Of a stretch of 64,000 bases of DNA, positions 44,941-56,122 are shown one piece after another. Numbering within the stretch: position 1 is the stretch's first letter; every line of letters begins with the position of its first letter. Source of the DNA: Emydura subglobosa (Eukaryota > Chordata > Testudines > Chelidae). The position numbers and the translations under genes are program-made. The stretch lies in the NCBI GenBank assembly GCA_007922225.1, contig ML679959.1, forward strand, positions 22,629,851-22,693,850. The letters are read 5' to 3'. The notes below the pieces were generated by a model. That model searched no databases and was not told the DNA's origin. It worked only from the letters and a program-made list of their open reading frames with translations.

Positions 44941-45334
44941 ATTTTAAAGAAAAAAAATGTTCCTTCCACTTTCATCTTGTAGAATCTTATAGCAGCGATA
45001 TAATTCTCTGTTTAGTTTTCAAAAGTGGTTCAAAAACTGGGGATATGTTTAGGCAAGAGCCATGCTGTCTGCCCTTTGACCATTCTGTGTATAGTTCCAT
45101 CGATGTCATTATGTATGTGACCCCTACCTGTTTAAAATTTCCTGCTACATGCAAGAAAAAAAATACAAGGATAGCAATGATGTCACAAGGCAGCAAGGGC
45201 TTAGCTGTGTAATAGGAGAGGAGAGATGCAGCAGTACCTTCCCAGTATTTGTGTGCGGGTGCATACACAAAATCAAAGCATCCTTGACTGACACCTGTGC
45301 TGTGCACACAGGTAGTGATGAGATTACATATGGC
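44941..45334. other. No feature recognised
   Basis: Unassigned. A 106-codon minus frame at 44987-45307 shows no motif. Confidence 0.4.
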
Positions 45335-45500
45335 CTGATCTTGATATCATGAATAGAGACCTCAAAATGGATGTTTTTCTAAAAGATATGCTCTAGTTCA
45401 AACAGGAATTCTTTTGAGCAAGTTCTATGGCCTGTATTATGCAGAATGTCAAACTAGATGATCACAGTGGTCCCGTCTGGCCTTAGAATCTATGGAAAAA
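45335..45500 (+). mobile_element. CR1 LINE 3'-end fragment
   Basis: GTTTTTCTAAAAGATATGCT, CAAACAGGAATTCTTTTGAG, GGCCTGTATTATGCAGAATG, TCAAACTAGATGATCACAGT and GGTCCCGTCTGGCCTTAGAA form a well-kept CR1 3' end. Confidence 0.9.
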
Positions 45501-45540
45501 ATGAAAACTTGCTAGCCGTAGTAGTACCAGTATTACATAG

Positions 45541-45612
45541 GACCCAATCCAATAACTCCCTGTGAAGATAGTGGCAGTTTCTCACTGATTTCAGTGGGAG
45601 TTGGATCAGGCT
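45541..45612. repeat. Short palindromic MITE-like repeat
   Basis: GACCCAATCCAATAACTCCC is mirrored by GGGAGTTGGATCAGG, with CACTGATTTCAGTG in the right-centre. Arms and centre match the family well. Confidence 0.75.
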
Positions 45613-46469
45613 AGAATATCCCTGTCAGGTGTTTCCTTCTGATCAGAAGCCGTCCTGGGTCCAATTTGTGTGTGTGTAAGCAGCATCCGCAGTAATTCAC
45701 CTAGTGCAGGACTCTGCTCCTAGCACTATCATTCTCTATCCAGAATCCCATTAGTAGTTTTATTTAATGTCATGTACTGTGTAGGTGCTGTGAAATATTG
45801 TTATACAAATGAAGGCCCATAAACATCAGAACTCTGCCAGCAGCAGCATCAGACTCATTGCTAGTAAACTATATCATGGTTGTACATTTCCCCCAAAGCA
45901 AAAGCTTTATCAGACCCCAATGCGGCCAGTTAAGTTTGGCAAATATGCTGCACTTTTCCACAGCCAACTCTGCTTGTTGCTTAGGTATTATGATGATAGG
46001 CCCCTTGGAAATCCCTAGATATACGTTCCAGGAGATGCGTGCAAAGGATTTTATTGAAAAATGAGGTCAGTCCCACTTGCCCATTTGCAGAATGTACATG
46101 TGTATAAAGGAGCAGCTGCAAACAGTTACAAAAAACAAAATAGACACTTGAAAGAGAGACGGAAGCAGTTCTGATGTGAAGACTGTATTCTCTTTTGCTA
46201 TCTGCTAAGTAGTTCTTTGCCTCTGTCTCTCAGTGAAACCCCTTTCCCTTTAATTTACTGAAGTCTCCTTATGAAATGGCCTGCAAGGGATGGGGGAAAG
46301 AGGCTGCATGTGCTTTCTCTGGAAAGAAGAAAGCTGGTGGCTAGTTATCAGTGCAAAGTATGTTATGGAGTAGATATTAGTGCGTAGGAAGATCCTCCGT
46401 GATCCACATAGCTGGTTCCTCTCTACTAGCCAAGTGCTCTGACATGCTGGAAATGTGTGTGTTCATTTT
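45613..46469. other. No clear feature
   Basis: A family A tail may be present near 45745-45810 (TGTACTGTGTAGGTGCTGTG) but is too short to call. The rest is unassigned. Confidence 0.35.
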
Positions 46470-47045
46470 AATTAATGCAAGCCCTTCTGCACTGGAAAAA
46501 CAAGTTCACTTGTTGGTGAATGCAGCACTGGCTGTGGAAAAACGCTGCATGGAGTGAACACCTGATGAATGAAGGGGTAGTTTAGGTGTTGTACAGCTAT
46601 GTGAAACAGGTCTGACCAAAGGTGCTCCTTGAACTGCCAACAGAGCAGAGATTCTGTATTGTCAGATGCAGTAATGGTACCCTGGAGATATCTTTTGATT
46701 GTCTGTGCAGCCACAGTCTCAGCTGAATTCTGGAGGTCAGGGGTAATACTGCCAAGTCTAAAGTTCTCCAGGCTGTTCCACAGGGACCTTCTCCCATGTG
46801 AACTTCTGGTTTATTGCTGCTGTGATTCTGTCCAATTTGTATCATAACCCTTGGCATTTGGATTAGGGCCTTCCTGAATGTACCCAACCAACTATATCAA
46901 TTGTCTCTTTCCAGTGATTTGTCTTTCTCCCAGGCAGGAAAGAAGCCCTGATATTTTGTCTCTGTGTTTTGGTGATTTGCCAGTTATCTTTCATCGTGTG
47001 CGGGATTTTGTGTGTGACTGTGCTTGTCCAGAGCTTCCTGCTTGT
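46470..47045 (-). pseudogene. Decayed hAT (ZBED-like) transposase, C-terminal part
   Basis: On the minus strand, frames 46900-46470 together give TVAAQTIKRYLQGTITASD, then LLCWQFKEHLWSDLFHIAVQ. After a frame change comes FSTASAAFTNK and a stop. This is the hAT dimerisation layout: a hydrophobic YL-x-PL-like start, a W-x(n)-H/L-P-x-L segment, then S-x-x-R-FS-A/T-G-like residues. Weak similarity reaches about 47040 (an EKDKSLERDN-like stretch). The 80-codon and 96-codon frames in this interval are parts of it. The DDE-like catalytic core and the BED finger are not present. It lies just upstream of a LINE tail on the opposite strand. Confidence 0.6.
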
Positions 47046-47109
47046 GTTGCTGGAACATAACAGTGGTTGTCTCTATACAAGCATATCCATGATAGTACCT
47101 TGCTAATGC

Positions 47110-47670
47110 TTTCTGGCAAGAACTGCACAAACAGCAGCAGCACTGGCAAAGTTATAGCCAGTTTGGAGAAACAAGAACATCTCACTGAAGTCCAGATTGA
47201 AATTGCTGCATGCACTGGTCATCTCCATTTTTTTGTATGCGTGCGAGACATGGACCTTTACAGCAGAACTCAAATGGAAAATACAGGCAATGGAGATGAG
47301 ATACTTCTGTGAAATCTTGGGCATCTCCTACCTTGACCATGTCACTAATGAAGAGGTTCAGAATATCATCACCCAATGTGCCTGGTCATATGAAGATCTG
47401 ACGACCATGAAGAAGTGCAAACTGAAGTGGTATGGCCACGTAAGAAGATCATCTGGCCTATCCAAGATCATCCTCCAAGGGACAGTACAGGAGAAGAGAA
47501 GAAGAAGAAGGCAGAAGAAGAGATGGACTGACAATATAAAAGAGTGGACAGGAATGGACTTCGCAGAGACTCAGACACTGACACACAATCATCAGGGGTG
47601 GAGACAATTGGTTGATGGTTCACCAGTGATAGTGCCCCAACGACCAGTGCGGTTATGGGAGCAATAACGA
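47110..47670 (+). pseudogene. Non-CR1 LINE, C-terminal RT-protein relic (RTE/Bov-B-like?)
   Basis: One frame runs from 47113: LARTAQTAAALAKL, a stop, PVWRNKNISLKSRLKLLHAL, VISIFLYACETWT, MRYFCEILGISYLDHVTNEE, LKWYGHVRRSSGLSKIIL, QKKRWTDNIKEWTG, and finally VPQRPVRLWEQ. Only one stop occurs in about 180 codons. The FLYACETWT, then basic LGISYxDHVTNEEV, then WYGHVxRSSGLxKxILQG order marks the C-terminus of an endonuclease-reverse transcriptase LINE protein. The clade is a guess. The RT and endonuclease domains are not in the window, so this copy is strongly 5'-truncated. Confidence 0.75.
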
Positions 47671-47804
47671 TAACAAACCTTGCTAATACCAGCATCATCA
47701 CCATTGGCCAACTTTTCGTGGTACACCAAAGTGCCTTCAGGTGTTGCTATGAGAGTCCTTATGAGTAGGCCCTCTGCTTTGTGCCAGGTGCAGGCTCTTC
47801 GTCT
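47671..47804. other. Unassigned flank of the LINE relic
   Basis: AATAACGATAACAAACC directly after the last codon may be the LINE's 3' tail. Nothing else is recognised. Confidence 0.4.
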
Positions 47805-48250
47805 TCTCATAGACTTTCAGGCCAGAAAGGACCATCGTGATCATCTTGTCTGACCTCCTGAACATTGCAGGCCACAGGAGCTTGCCCACCTACTCTTGTA
47901 ATAGACCCATAACCTCTGACTGAATTACTGAAGTCATCAAATCAAGATTTAAGGACTCCCAGTTACAGAGAATCCACTAGTTACACTAGTTTAAACCTGT
48001 GAGTGACCATTGCCCCATGCTGCAGAGGAAGATGAAAAGCCCCAAGATCTCTGCCAATCTAATCCAGGGGGAAATTGCTTCCTGATCCCCAATATGGTGA
48101 TCATTTAGACTGAGTATGTGGGCAAGACCCAGCAGCCAGACAACTGAGAAGGAATTCTCTGTAGTAACTCAGAGCCCTCCACAGCTAGTGTCCCATCATC
48201 AGCTATTGGAGATATTTGCTACTAGCAGTCTCAGATCCCCACCTCCTCGG
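47805..48250 (-). mobile_element. CR1 LINE 3' fragment
   Basis: The minus-strand 3' end is TCATAGACTTTCAGGCCAGA, AAGGACCATCGTGATCATCT, TGTCTGACCTCCTG (shown as plus-strand sequence). The upstream part contains CCCCATGCTGCAGAGGAAGA, GGGGGAAATTGCTTCCTGAT and CCAATATGGTGATCATTTAG. This is the longest CR1 tail in the window after the 4.5-6.3-kb copy. No ORF2 frame is recognisable. Confidence 0.9.
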
Positions 48251-48529
48251 CTCAGTCAGCAGGCTTGCTGAGTAAGTAGAGCAGCATAAGTGAAAATGCT
48301 GTCCGGCTATGTGTTGCTCATTTAACCAGTCCAACACATGGAGTGTGAGATTCTGCTGCCTTGCCCAACACCTGCTTCAGTTCGTTACTGGGAAGATGAT
48401 TCTCCACTTGACTCTCCTGGGAAAGCTGACATACGTTGCATGACTGTTGCAAATGGCTGCAGATTTTGGCAAGAATCCTGTGTTCTCATTTTTATGAGGG
48501 AGCTGCTCCACTGTTGGGTTGAGGCAATG
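48251..48529. other. No feature recognised
   Basis: Unassigned. Confidence 0.4.
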
Positions 48530-48880
48530 TATTAAGCAAATAGAGCTTAGCAAATAATTGAGTTTTCAGTTTTGTGGTTGAACCAAAATTCCCCAGAAGT
48601 TTCATTGTGGTTTGACGTGAAACTATTTTTTTTCTGTTTTTCCATTTTGTTTTGGTCACCAGTTTGTTTTGTTTTATTACCCGTTATTTCAAAATGAAAA
48701 GTCTAAACATTTTGTTTTGACATTTTCAAAACAAAACATTTTGACTTTCTCAAAAATAATTATTTTCAGCCAAAAGAAACCCAGCCAACTATCAGCTGAC
48801 TTTGACAGGAATTCATTAATAGTTTTGGTTGACCTGAAATTGCATTTTTTTGATGAATAACTGTTTGTTTGAAAAACTTT
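48530..48880. repeat. AT-rich AAACATTTTG-family repeat, copy 4
   Basis: CTAAACATTTTGTTTTGACA followed by TTTTCAAAACAAAACATTTT forms the family's self-complementary core, within TTGTTTTG/CAAAAC-rich flanks. Boundaries are approximate. Confidence 0.55.
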
Positions 48881-49295
48881 GCTACACTTGAGAAGCCAGT
48901 ATGTGTGTGGGTAGACTGCATCATGAACATTTATTGAGGCCATGAACTAAAGGGAGGTTCGAGGGGAAGACGGCCAAACACTCTCTTATACAGCCAGTAG
49001 TTTATCCAGAATATTACTGTGTTCTTTCTACTATCCACACCTGTACAGTGTGGCATGTTAATCCATGCCGTGGCTGCTGACGCCAAACCAATATTCATTA
49101 ATGAACACTAACAATCAGTGGTTTCCTTCACTAGTGGCCTGGAAAGGTAAATATTTATGATTTGCTCAAGTCCTCTCACCCGAGTTATCTGCTGCCTAAA
49201 CTGCTTCCTGTTATGGAAAGATTCAAAGCCCCAATGGCTTCTTTCAAGCCCATTCATGTTGATAGAATAGAAAAAAATATCATAGGAGGACTTTT
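48881..49295. other. No feature recognised
   Basis: Unassigned. Confidence 0.4.
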
Positions 49296-49352
49296 TGGCC
49301 CAATTGAAGTCAATGGAAAAACTCCCACTGACTTCAGTGGAACAAGGATTTC
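49296..49352. repeat. Short palindromic MITE-like repeat
   Basis: GGCCCAATTGAAGTCAATGG and AAAAACTCCCACTGACTTCA mirror each other around AAAAACTCC; the right end is AGTGGAACAAGGATTTCATC. Confidence 0.75.
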
Positions 49353-52300
49353 ATCTCATGTGACCAGTCGTAGCTAACCAACACATCTTGGATTTGAATA
49401 TCCATTAATGCTATCTGATGTATGCTTAAAAAAATAAAGAAATGTTATTCCATCATGGTGCAAGGGCAGTAAGAATACTTGCATGGATGGATAGAGTGAA
49501 AAGAGAGCCCGAGGGTCATCCTGCTCCCTCCTCATTGACCAAGGTATCACAGATGTCTTTACACACAGGAGCATACACAGTACTGTGTGTATTTTAGCAC
49601 TGTCAACTCGGTTGAATGAAGGTCAGAGTTTTAATACTTCACTTCTGACTATCCTTGTCATTCTGGGCTTCTGAGATTTGCAATATCTGTATAAAGAAAC
49701 ATTAAAAAGCCTCTTTTTGAATCATATGCTTTTGTGGCATTGTATAAAACAGGTATTTTTCTCTGCAAGTTTTTTGCAAACATCTGTTCTTCTGCCATAA
49801 ATTTGATTCATGTGTGGTTCCCAAGCCAATTCCAGGTTGAACCACTGAATAAAGTGTCTATTTTTTATTATTGTGCGTTAAATTACCTGTTTGAAATATT
49901 TTTTATGTGCATCGTAATAGTTAGATATCTGTGCTGTAAACCAAAAACACTTCAAAACCCACTCAAATATATAGTTGTATAAGTAATGTTTAATGGGTCT
50001 ATAATTGAATCTAAGTTGTTAGGGTCTTTTAAAGAAATATTGCTTAGTGTTTCTATCCTAATGGGATAAATGTCATATTTTAACTATTGCTCTGTATCGA
50101 ATCTGTTACGCACAGTATTAAATAATTCCCCAAATCTTTAGTTACCCAATTGAAAGTGACCCTGGGCATAAATTCTAAGCAAAGGAAGGCTCTGATTCCT
50201 TGATCTTTGGCACTCTTTTGTTAAAACAGAACATGGTGTCTTAAATCAGCAGAATAATTTAGGAATGGTAGATACTGAAACAACTAATTTTTCTTTCCTG
50301 TAATCTGCATAGACTTCAAAATGCCTACAAAGCACAAAGTGCCAGTTCATATAATTTGTTGGCAAGGATAAAAAGAAGAAAGGAAATGATTTCCTAAGCG
50401 TGTGAATCAGCCCAGCTTTAACAGATATTTTTCTGTCATGTGCAGCCTGAGGGCTTATGCCTATCTGAGCTTTATTTGACAATTACCACTTGCCAGCATA
50501 ATTAAATGATAATTTATAAATACTGAGAGAGCATTATGGGGAAGAGCAAATAGGTGCTTATCAGGGCATTGAATAAACTCTATCAGCCTCACTGGCAATT
50601 TTCATCTCTTATCTAGGTTGTTAACTGGTCTCCTTTTTTTTTTATTTAGGTTTGATACTGTTGGGTTGATTGTATCTACCTACCTATATTTCTTAGCTTT
50701 ATCATATTTCCAGCATTTTTTCTTTTTATGTTGCTTTTGCCATCGATATATTCACAAAACACGAGGAGTTTATGGTAAAATGAGCACCAGCTGATGTAAC
50801 ATACATGCCTGCATAAAAAATGAAAACAAAATCCATACAGGTTTTGTTTGTTGTTTTTAAAGTCACAGGTTTTTATTGTGTGTTTTTAAAATTCCTTTTA
50901 GCTAGCTATGTTTTGCTATTTATTATGTTTCTGTTGAGTTTCCCAATTGTAAGTCTATTTCTCAGTATTTTTGTGTGTGTGAAGATTTCTGAATAAGAGG
51001 AGAGCTCTAGTGTTGCAGTCAACAATGGATGCTAGCCAGTTAAAGAAAAACTGCTTCATATCCCTGCTCAGATAAAAATGATAATGTATAGGCAATGCGG
51101 AAATTCTATCATGTTCATACTGGATGTAAAAATTACCAAGGAAAAAATTACTAATGGCTGAGATCTTTTGTCCCGTCAATGTTTCTTCTCAAGGTCCTTG
51201 AGCCATTATAAACAGTAGCGCAATTTCCGCAAAAGCATGTTGCTGGAATAGGGGCAGAAACAGAGATTGGTGCTCGGCAATCTAGATAAAGCAGTGCAAA
51301 AGAAATCCTCTATTTGAATGGAAACAAATCAGTTGAATGGCAAAAAATTGAATTTCCACGCCTTTAGAAAAGCATGTACAAGGAAGGGAAAGGGGTGGGG
51401 AAAGCAAGCCACATTAGTGGGTCACTAGGAGATCGAGTTTTTGAGCCATCAAGAAATTAAGTAATTTTAGAGACTTCTGATTAGGGTTGTACTGGTTTGA
51501 GTGAACAGTGTGGGCATGGCTTATCTACAGAATGGAAAAATAAAGGGCTTCAGTGTTTAAGGCTATAAATTCCTCAAATTATTCAGCATTTAGTGCTTAT
51601 AAATAGTAATTATTTGCCTTCATTCCCCTCCTCCCCAGCTGAAAATTATCTTTCATATTCAAATATTGTAAATATACACTATTGTAGTTGGGGCACAAAA
51701 TTTTCTAATGTTAGAACAGATTTTTATACAAGGAATAATTTGAAAGTGGGGGATTAGTTTCCATCTTTTGAAACACAGTGCTTTCTGTAATCTTCAAACA
51801 TTATTTAGGATAATGGAAGCCATCATCCTGGTTCTCAAATGTTAGCACTTCCATTAGAATTTACTGCTACCTCTTATTTTTTATATTAAAATACAAGGCT
51901 TAAAAGGTATTATCTTACTAAAGGAGGGCAATTGTAGAGATGATTTGATTGAATAAAGGAAAAAGCTGTTCAGGCCTTTTAAGATCAAGGATGTATTGAT
52001 GGAAAGCTATCATTAGAGACAATTAATGTTCTCCAAGGGAAGAAATTGATTATGGACAGAGATGGACCTTAAGGAGCAGATATGTGTTAATACTCTAGGG
52101 CCTTTAAGATTATACATTCCATTCACAGCATCTGTATGTTAACCCTTTATAAGGGCTGGAGTAGGATCTAATACTTGTGAAAACACCACACAAGTTTATT
52201 AAAGGTAAGTCATATGTGCATGCTATAGGTGGACTGAAACATGTTAGTTTCTTTAAGGAGATAACGGATTTTATCTAACAGCATAAAATGTCTAATTCTA

Positions 52301-54447
52301 TACTTGTGGTTCAATATGCAGTTTTGGATCAATTTATGCTGCTGGAAGGTAGGAAGATGTAAAGGGAAACCAGATATAATCTTCTAGCCTTCAACGTTAT
52401 AGTGTTGTGGTAGATGCAATATATGACAGAGGAGACATTTTCCTTATATGCTGCTGTTTATTGGATACTCCTACTTTTTTTTTTTTTTTTTTAAATATCC
52501 TTTCAATTGAAATTTCTCATAATTGAGCCCAAAGGTGAACTTGAGTGGGGATGTATGTGTGAGAGAAAGATTGGGACCAGAAAACTGAGTTTTAACATTA
52601 TGAGTAGAGAAAAGCTGTTAAAGCAAATCTTAAATTATTTTCCCCCTGCTGCTCAGCTAAATCAGAGATGGGTTATTTTTTATCGTTTCACGTTTGTCTT
52701 GTGTTTAGTTCTTAATAAAGGCAAGTGCCCTTGGCATGTTTGATCAAGTTTGGTTTAGGAATAGTTGAACTGTAAGGGTCTTGGACTGTGCCTATGCAGT
52801 GCAATATTTTCTTACTACGTTCTAAATACAACTTCAATGTGTAGTGCTCCATAATGCTGCTACAAGGTGCCGATACTGGTCTCACTGGATCTTTGTATCT
52901 GTGTACAGTATTTAGGTACACATATGCTCCCTCTTACTCCAGTATGTGAATGCCTACATATTACACATTCAAATAGATACATATAAAATAAAACTAAGAC
53001 AGGTATAATTTTATGTATTATTATATGAGCTCATTTACATTTTTGTCAAAACATAATTGTTTTTCAAGAAACGGAAATTTAATCCAGTGATAAGGCTGAA
53101 ATTTTGCACAAGAAAAATGAGGAAATAAAAAGTTCTGGTTCCATAGCATCTCAAACTTAATTATAGTACTTTAATACTAGATATTACCACATACTATCAC
53201 GTTTGCAAAGAGGGATGATAAGATCTGCTTGTTCTGTGTTTGTCATTTTGAATTTATTTTTGTTTTGTGTAGTATTTTGGCCATAATGTGATGTCTTGGC
53301 TGTAATGTAAAATTACATTACTTTGCATTTAATGTACTGTTGTTTCCCTCATTTTAAATAAGATGCAATTATTTTTCATTTTCTTGACAGATTTCTAATT
53401 GATCTAGTGGTCTAGCTGTATTTATTTCAGTTGACCCAAGGTAGTTTGTATAATTAGATTGTACACAGCAAAGAACTCTTCCTTAAATATTTTGCTTTAA
53501 TATACCTAATTATCTTCCGATTTGTGTGTATGTACAGTGTAGTGATCTTGTGTGGCACGGAGGAATATTAATTAAATTAATTAACGTAATATATAAAATG
53601 AATAATACTTAGGAAGTTGTAATATATTAAACATGCAAAAATAAAAACCGTGCAATTAACAGTTTCAGTTTAGTTATATGCAAATGAATAAGTGAGTCCT
53701 GTCTATATAGCAATATATATATATATATATATATATATGAAGCACTCCTTTGGATGCCATATATAACATGCTTGGCAGGACTAAGAAGATTAAAATGAGA
53801 GATGAAAATAAACAAAAAGAGAGCTTAGGAAGAGAAGTAAAGACACACAGGGGAAGGGGTGATAGCAAAGAAAGCTAATAGATTTTTGAGCATATCATAA
53901 TTTCAGACTGTGTCTTACATTTTATTTAATAACTACTAATCTGGAGATAAGAATCTACTTCTTTTTCCTTCTGTGCAACATTAATGAACTACCCAAATCG
54001 CTAGAAAGGGAGAGTAGAATTCAGTGGGCAGAAGCAGCTTTCACCTGTATTATTTTTTCAATCTGTGAACACCCTTTAATTACAAAGTAAAAAAAAAAAC
54101 AAAAAAAAAAAAACAACCCAAAAACCACATTTAAGATTGGTAACATATGTTGTTGTCAGCATGTATTTAGCACCTGCAGAAATGAACATGGAAGATGTGA
54201 CAGCGCATAGGTAGAACACCCACTGCGTTGACTGTGAGCACTGTCAACAAATTTTACTTTGTTAATTTTTTCTTATTAAAAAAAAAAAAATCCAAGAAAA
54301 GGATTTAATAGTGCAGGTGTTCAGAGCATCACAGCAAGATGATCTATTGGATGAGGAGGTTAGCAACTCTTTCTAGTGAAAGCTATGGGCCATGTTAGTG
54401 GGATTTTAAAATATTTTGTCTTTTTGCTCTTACAAATTAAAATCCGA
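49353..54447. other. Long quiet AT-rich interval with simple repeats only
   Basis: About 5 kb without a dispersed repeat that I can name, unlike the rest of the window. Simple sequence: T18 at 52475-52492, (AT)n at 53713-53738, A-rich tracts at 54089-54113 and 54277-54289. Around 50460-50620 there are TAATTA and ATAATTTATAAATA words. Several short frames show no motif. Such repeat-poor stretches can hold conserved enhancers, but nothing here proves it. Confidence 0.5.
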
Positions 54448-54648
54448 GGGCCTGATCCTGCAAACATTTACAACTGAGTATACTATGAGAAGTCTCTCTG
54501 CGGTCCTTTTAGTATCACTGTCGCCCATATATCTTTCCTTCTCTCTTTTTGTTTGTTTCCATTTCTTGTTTTAATCTTCTTACTACAGCCAAGTATAATA
54601 ATATGGTGAGCACTATGATTGTGATAGGAGTTTGCAGGATTGGGCCCT
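54448..54648. mobile_element. 200-bp element with GGGCCTGATCCTGCAAAC terminal inverted repeats
   Basis: Left end GGGCCTGATCCTGCAAAC (54448-54465); the reverse complement of the right end (54630-54648) is AGGGCCCAATCCTGCAAAC. The ends match those of the tiny palindromes, but about 165 bp of unrelated sequence lies inside. It is non-coding. It may be a longer member of the small-MITE family. Confidence 0.75.
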
Positions 54649-55062
54649 TAGTGATTGTCAAGGCACTATCCTACCTTCAGCAAGATGTAGCCTCTGCGGA
54701 GATCCTTTGAATTATCTGCTTTATGGATAAGTCAGCCCGGGATGCTGTGTCACTTGTTACCCACCCGCCACAGATGGTGAGGTCTCATCCTCCCAAAATA
54801 GGACACCAGGTATCCTGTACTTCTTGATTTGTGCTACTTTCTATCTTTTGGGCAATTCAGCTTATAACATATCTGCAAAAGAAACTGTAAATGTATTAAA
54901 AGCCTAGAAAACAAAAATTAGCTGTATTTGAATGTTTAATGTAAAAGTTATCCACAAAACTCTACAGTATTTTTACAAATGAAAAGTGGAACCTGCTTTT
55001 TAATTTTTTTTAAGGTTCTGATGAAATACTGTTTTAAGCAGTATCTGTTTTAGTGGAATTCC
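54649..55062. other. No feature recognised
   Basis: Unassigned. Confidence 0.4.
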
Positions 55063-55245
55063 CATTATTATTTGTATTGCAGTAGCACTCAGGGGCCCCA
55101 CTCAGAAATGAGGCACTGTGGTCCTGATCCAAATCCCTTCGAAGTCTTTCCACTGACTTCAATGGGCTTTGAATCAGACCTAGAAAGAACACGTGGGAAG
55201 GAAATGGTCCTTTTTCCAAGACACTCACAATCTAAGGATAAAATA
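55063..55245 (+). repeat. SINE-like family A copy, interrupted by a small palindrome
   Basis: TTATTATTTGTATTGCAGTA, GCACTCAGGGGCCCCACTCA and AATGAGGCACTGTGG are family A. At about 55122 this stops, a small palindromic repeat (55122-55180) intervenes, and family A resumes with AGAAAGAACACGTGGGAAGG, AAATGGTCC and CACTCACAATCTAAGG. Some family A bases are missing at the junction. Confidence 0.75.
55122..55180. repeat. Short palindromic MITE-like repeat nested in family A
   Basis: CCTGATCCAAATCCCTTCGA at the left is mirrored by TGGGCTTTGAATCAGA at the right, with a CTTTCCACTGACTTCA centre. One of the cleanest members of the family. Confidence 0.8.
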
Positions 55246-56050
55246 TATTTATGCTGACTTTGTTTTTATTTATTTTAAAATGGCCAAATCTTGAGCTCTT
55301 TGAAATCAGACACAAAGCCTACTTCAATGAGACCAAGATTTGGTCCTATGCAAATTCATATATTTCTTTATTAACTAGGGGCAATTTGAGTGTTGTCATT
55401 GGCTTCAGTTGGAATAGGATTTGGTATTATGTGGATTCATTTCTCATCAAAGATGGTGAAATTGTATTGCTGGACATTGAAATCCTGTTTTGAAAAACAT
55501 TGTACAGTATGGCTCTGTGCGTACTTTGCAACACAGTCCCTCCAGCATGCCTCTATCTTATTCCAGTGGGACAGCCTATCCTAACTCAAAACCATGCCCA
55601 GTCTTTCTGCCTATTCAGTCCTTGCTTTCTGCCCAAGCTGCCAACAAGAGTGCCAGTTACAATGGCTGTTTTTGTTATGTGGACACTTGTCCACTAGGAA
55701 CTGGATTAAGACTATCAAACTCAGGCCACTGAACTGTGATCAGATGGCAATTATCAGTTTGGGCTGCTCTGTGATTTATAAGTAAAGACCTTGGTGTAAC
55801 TGGGCCTGCTGCTTTCTAGTTTAAAACATCTAAAATAACAATGAGACAAATCTCAGCAGGTTCCACAGCTGGGGTAGGCATCCAAACGTTCAGATTGTTT
55901 TCTGAAGCTCTCTGAGCCTCCTGTTGCCCTCTGGTCTTTCTCTCACCCCACCGGCAGTAGGCACTGTCCCTTAAATTATTTCATTAATGTAGATAGACTC
56001 ATTTAGCACTCAAAGTATGTAGGGCATTTTACAGACAAACAAAAGACATG
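55246..56050. other. No feature recognised
   Basis: Several overlapping short frames at 55390-55785 show no motif. Confidence 0.4.
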
Positions 56051-56122
56051 GGGTGAAATCCTGGTCCTGTTGAAGTCAATGGCAAAATTCTCATTGACTC
56101 CAATAGGGTTAGGATTTCACCC
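56051..56122. repeat. Short palindromic MITE-like repeat, best-preserved copy
   Basis: GGGTGAAATCCTGGTCCTGT, TGAAGTCAATGG, a 9-base loop, CATTGACTCCAATAGGGTTA and GGATTTCACCC. The arms pair over about 30 bases with few mismatches. Confidence 0.85.
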
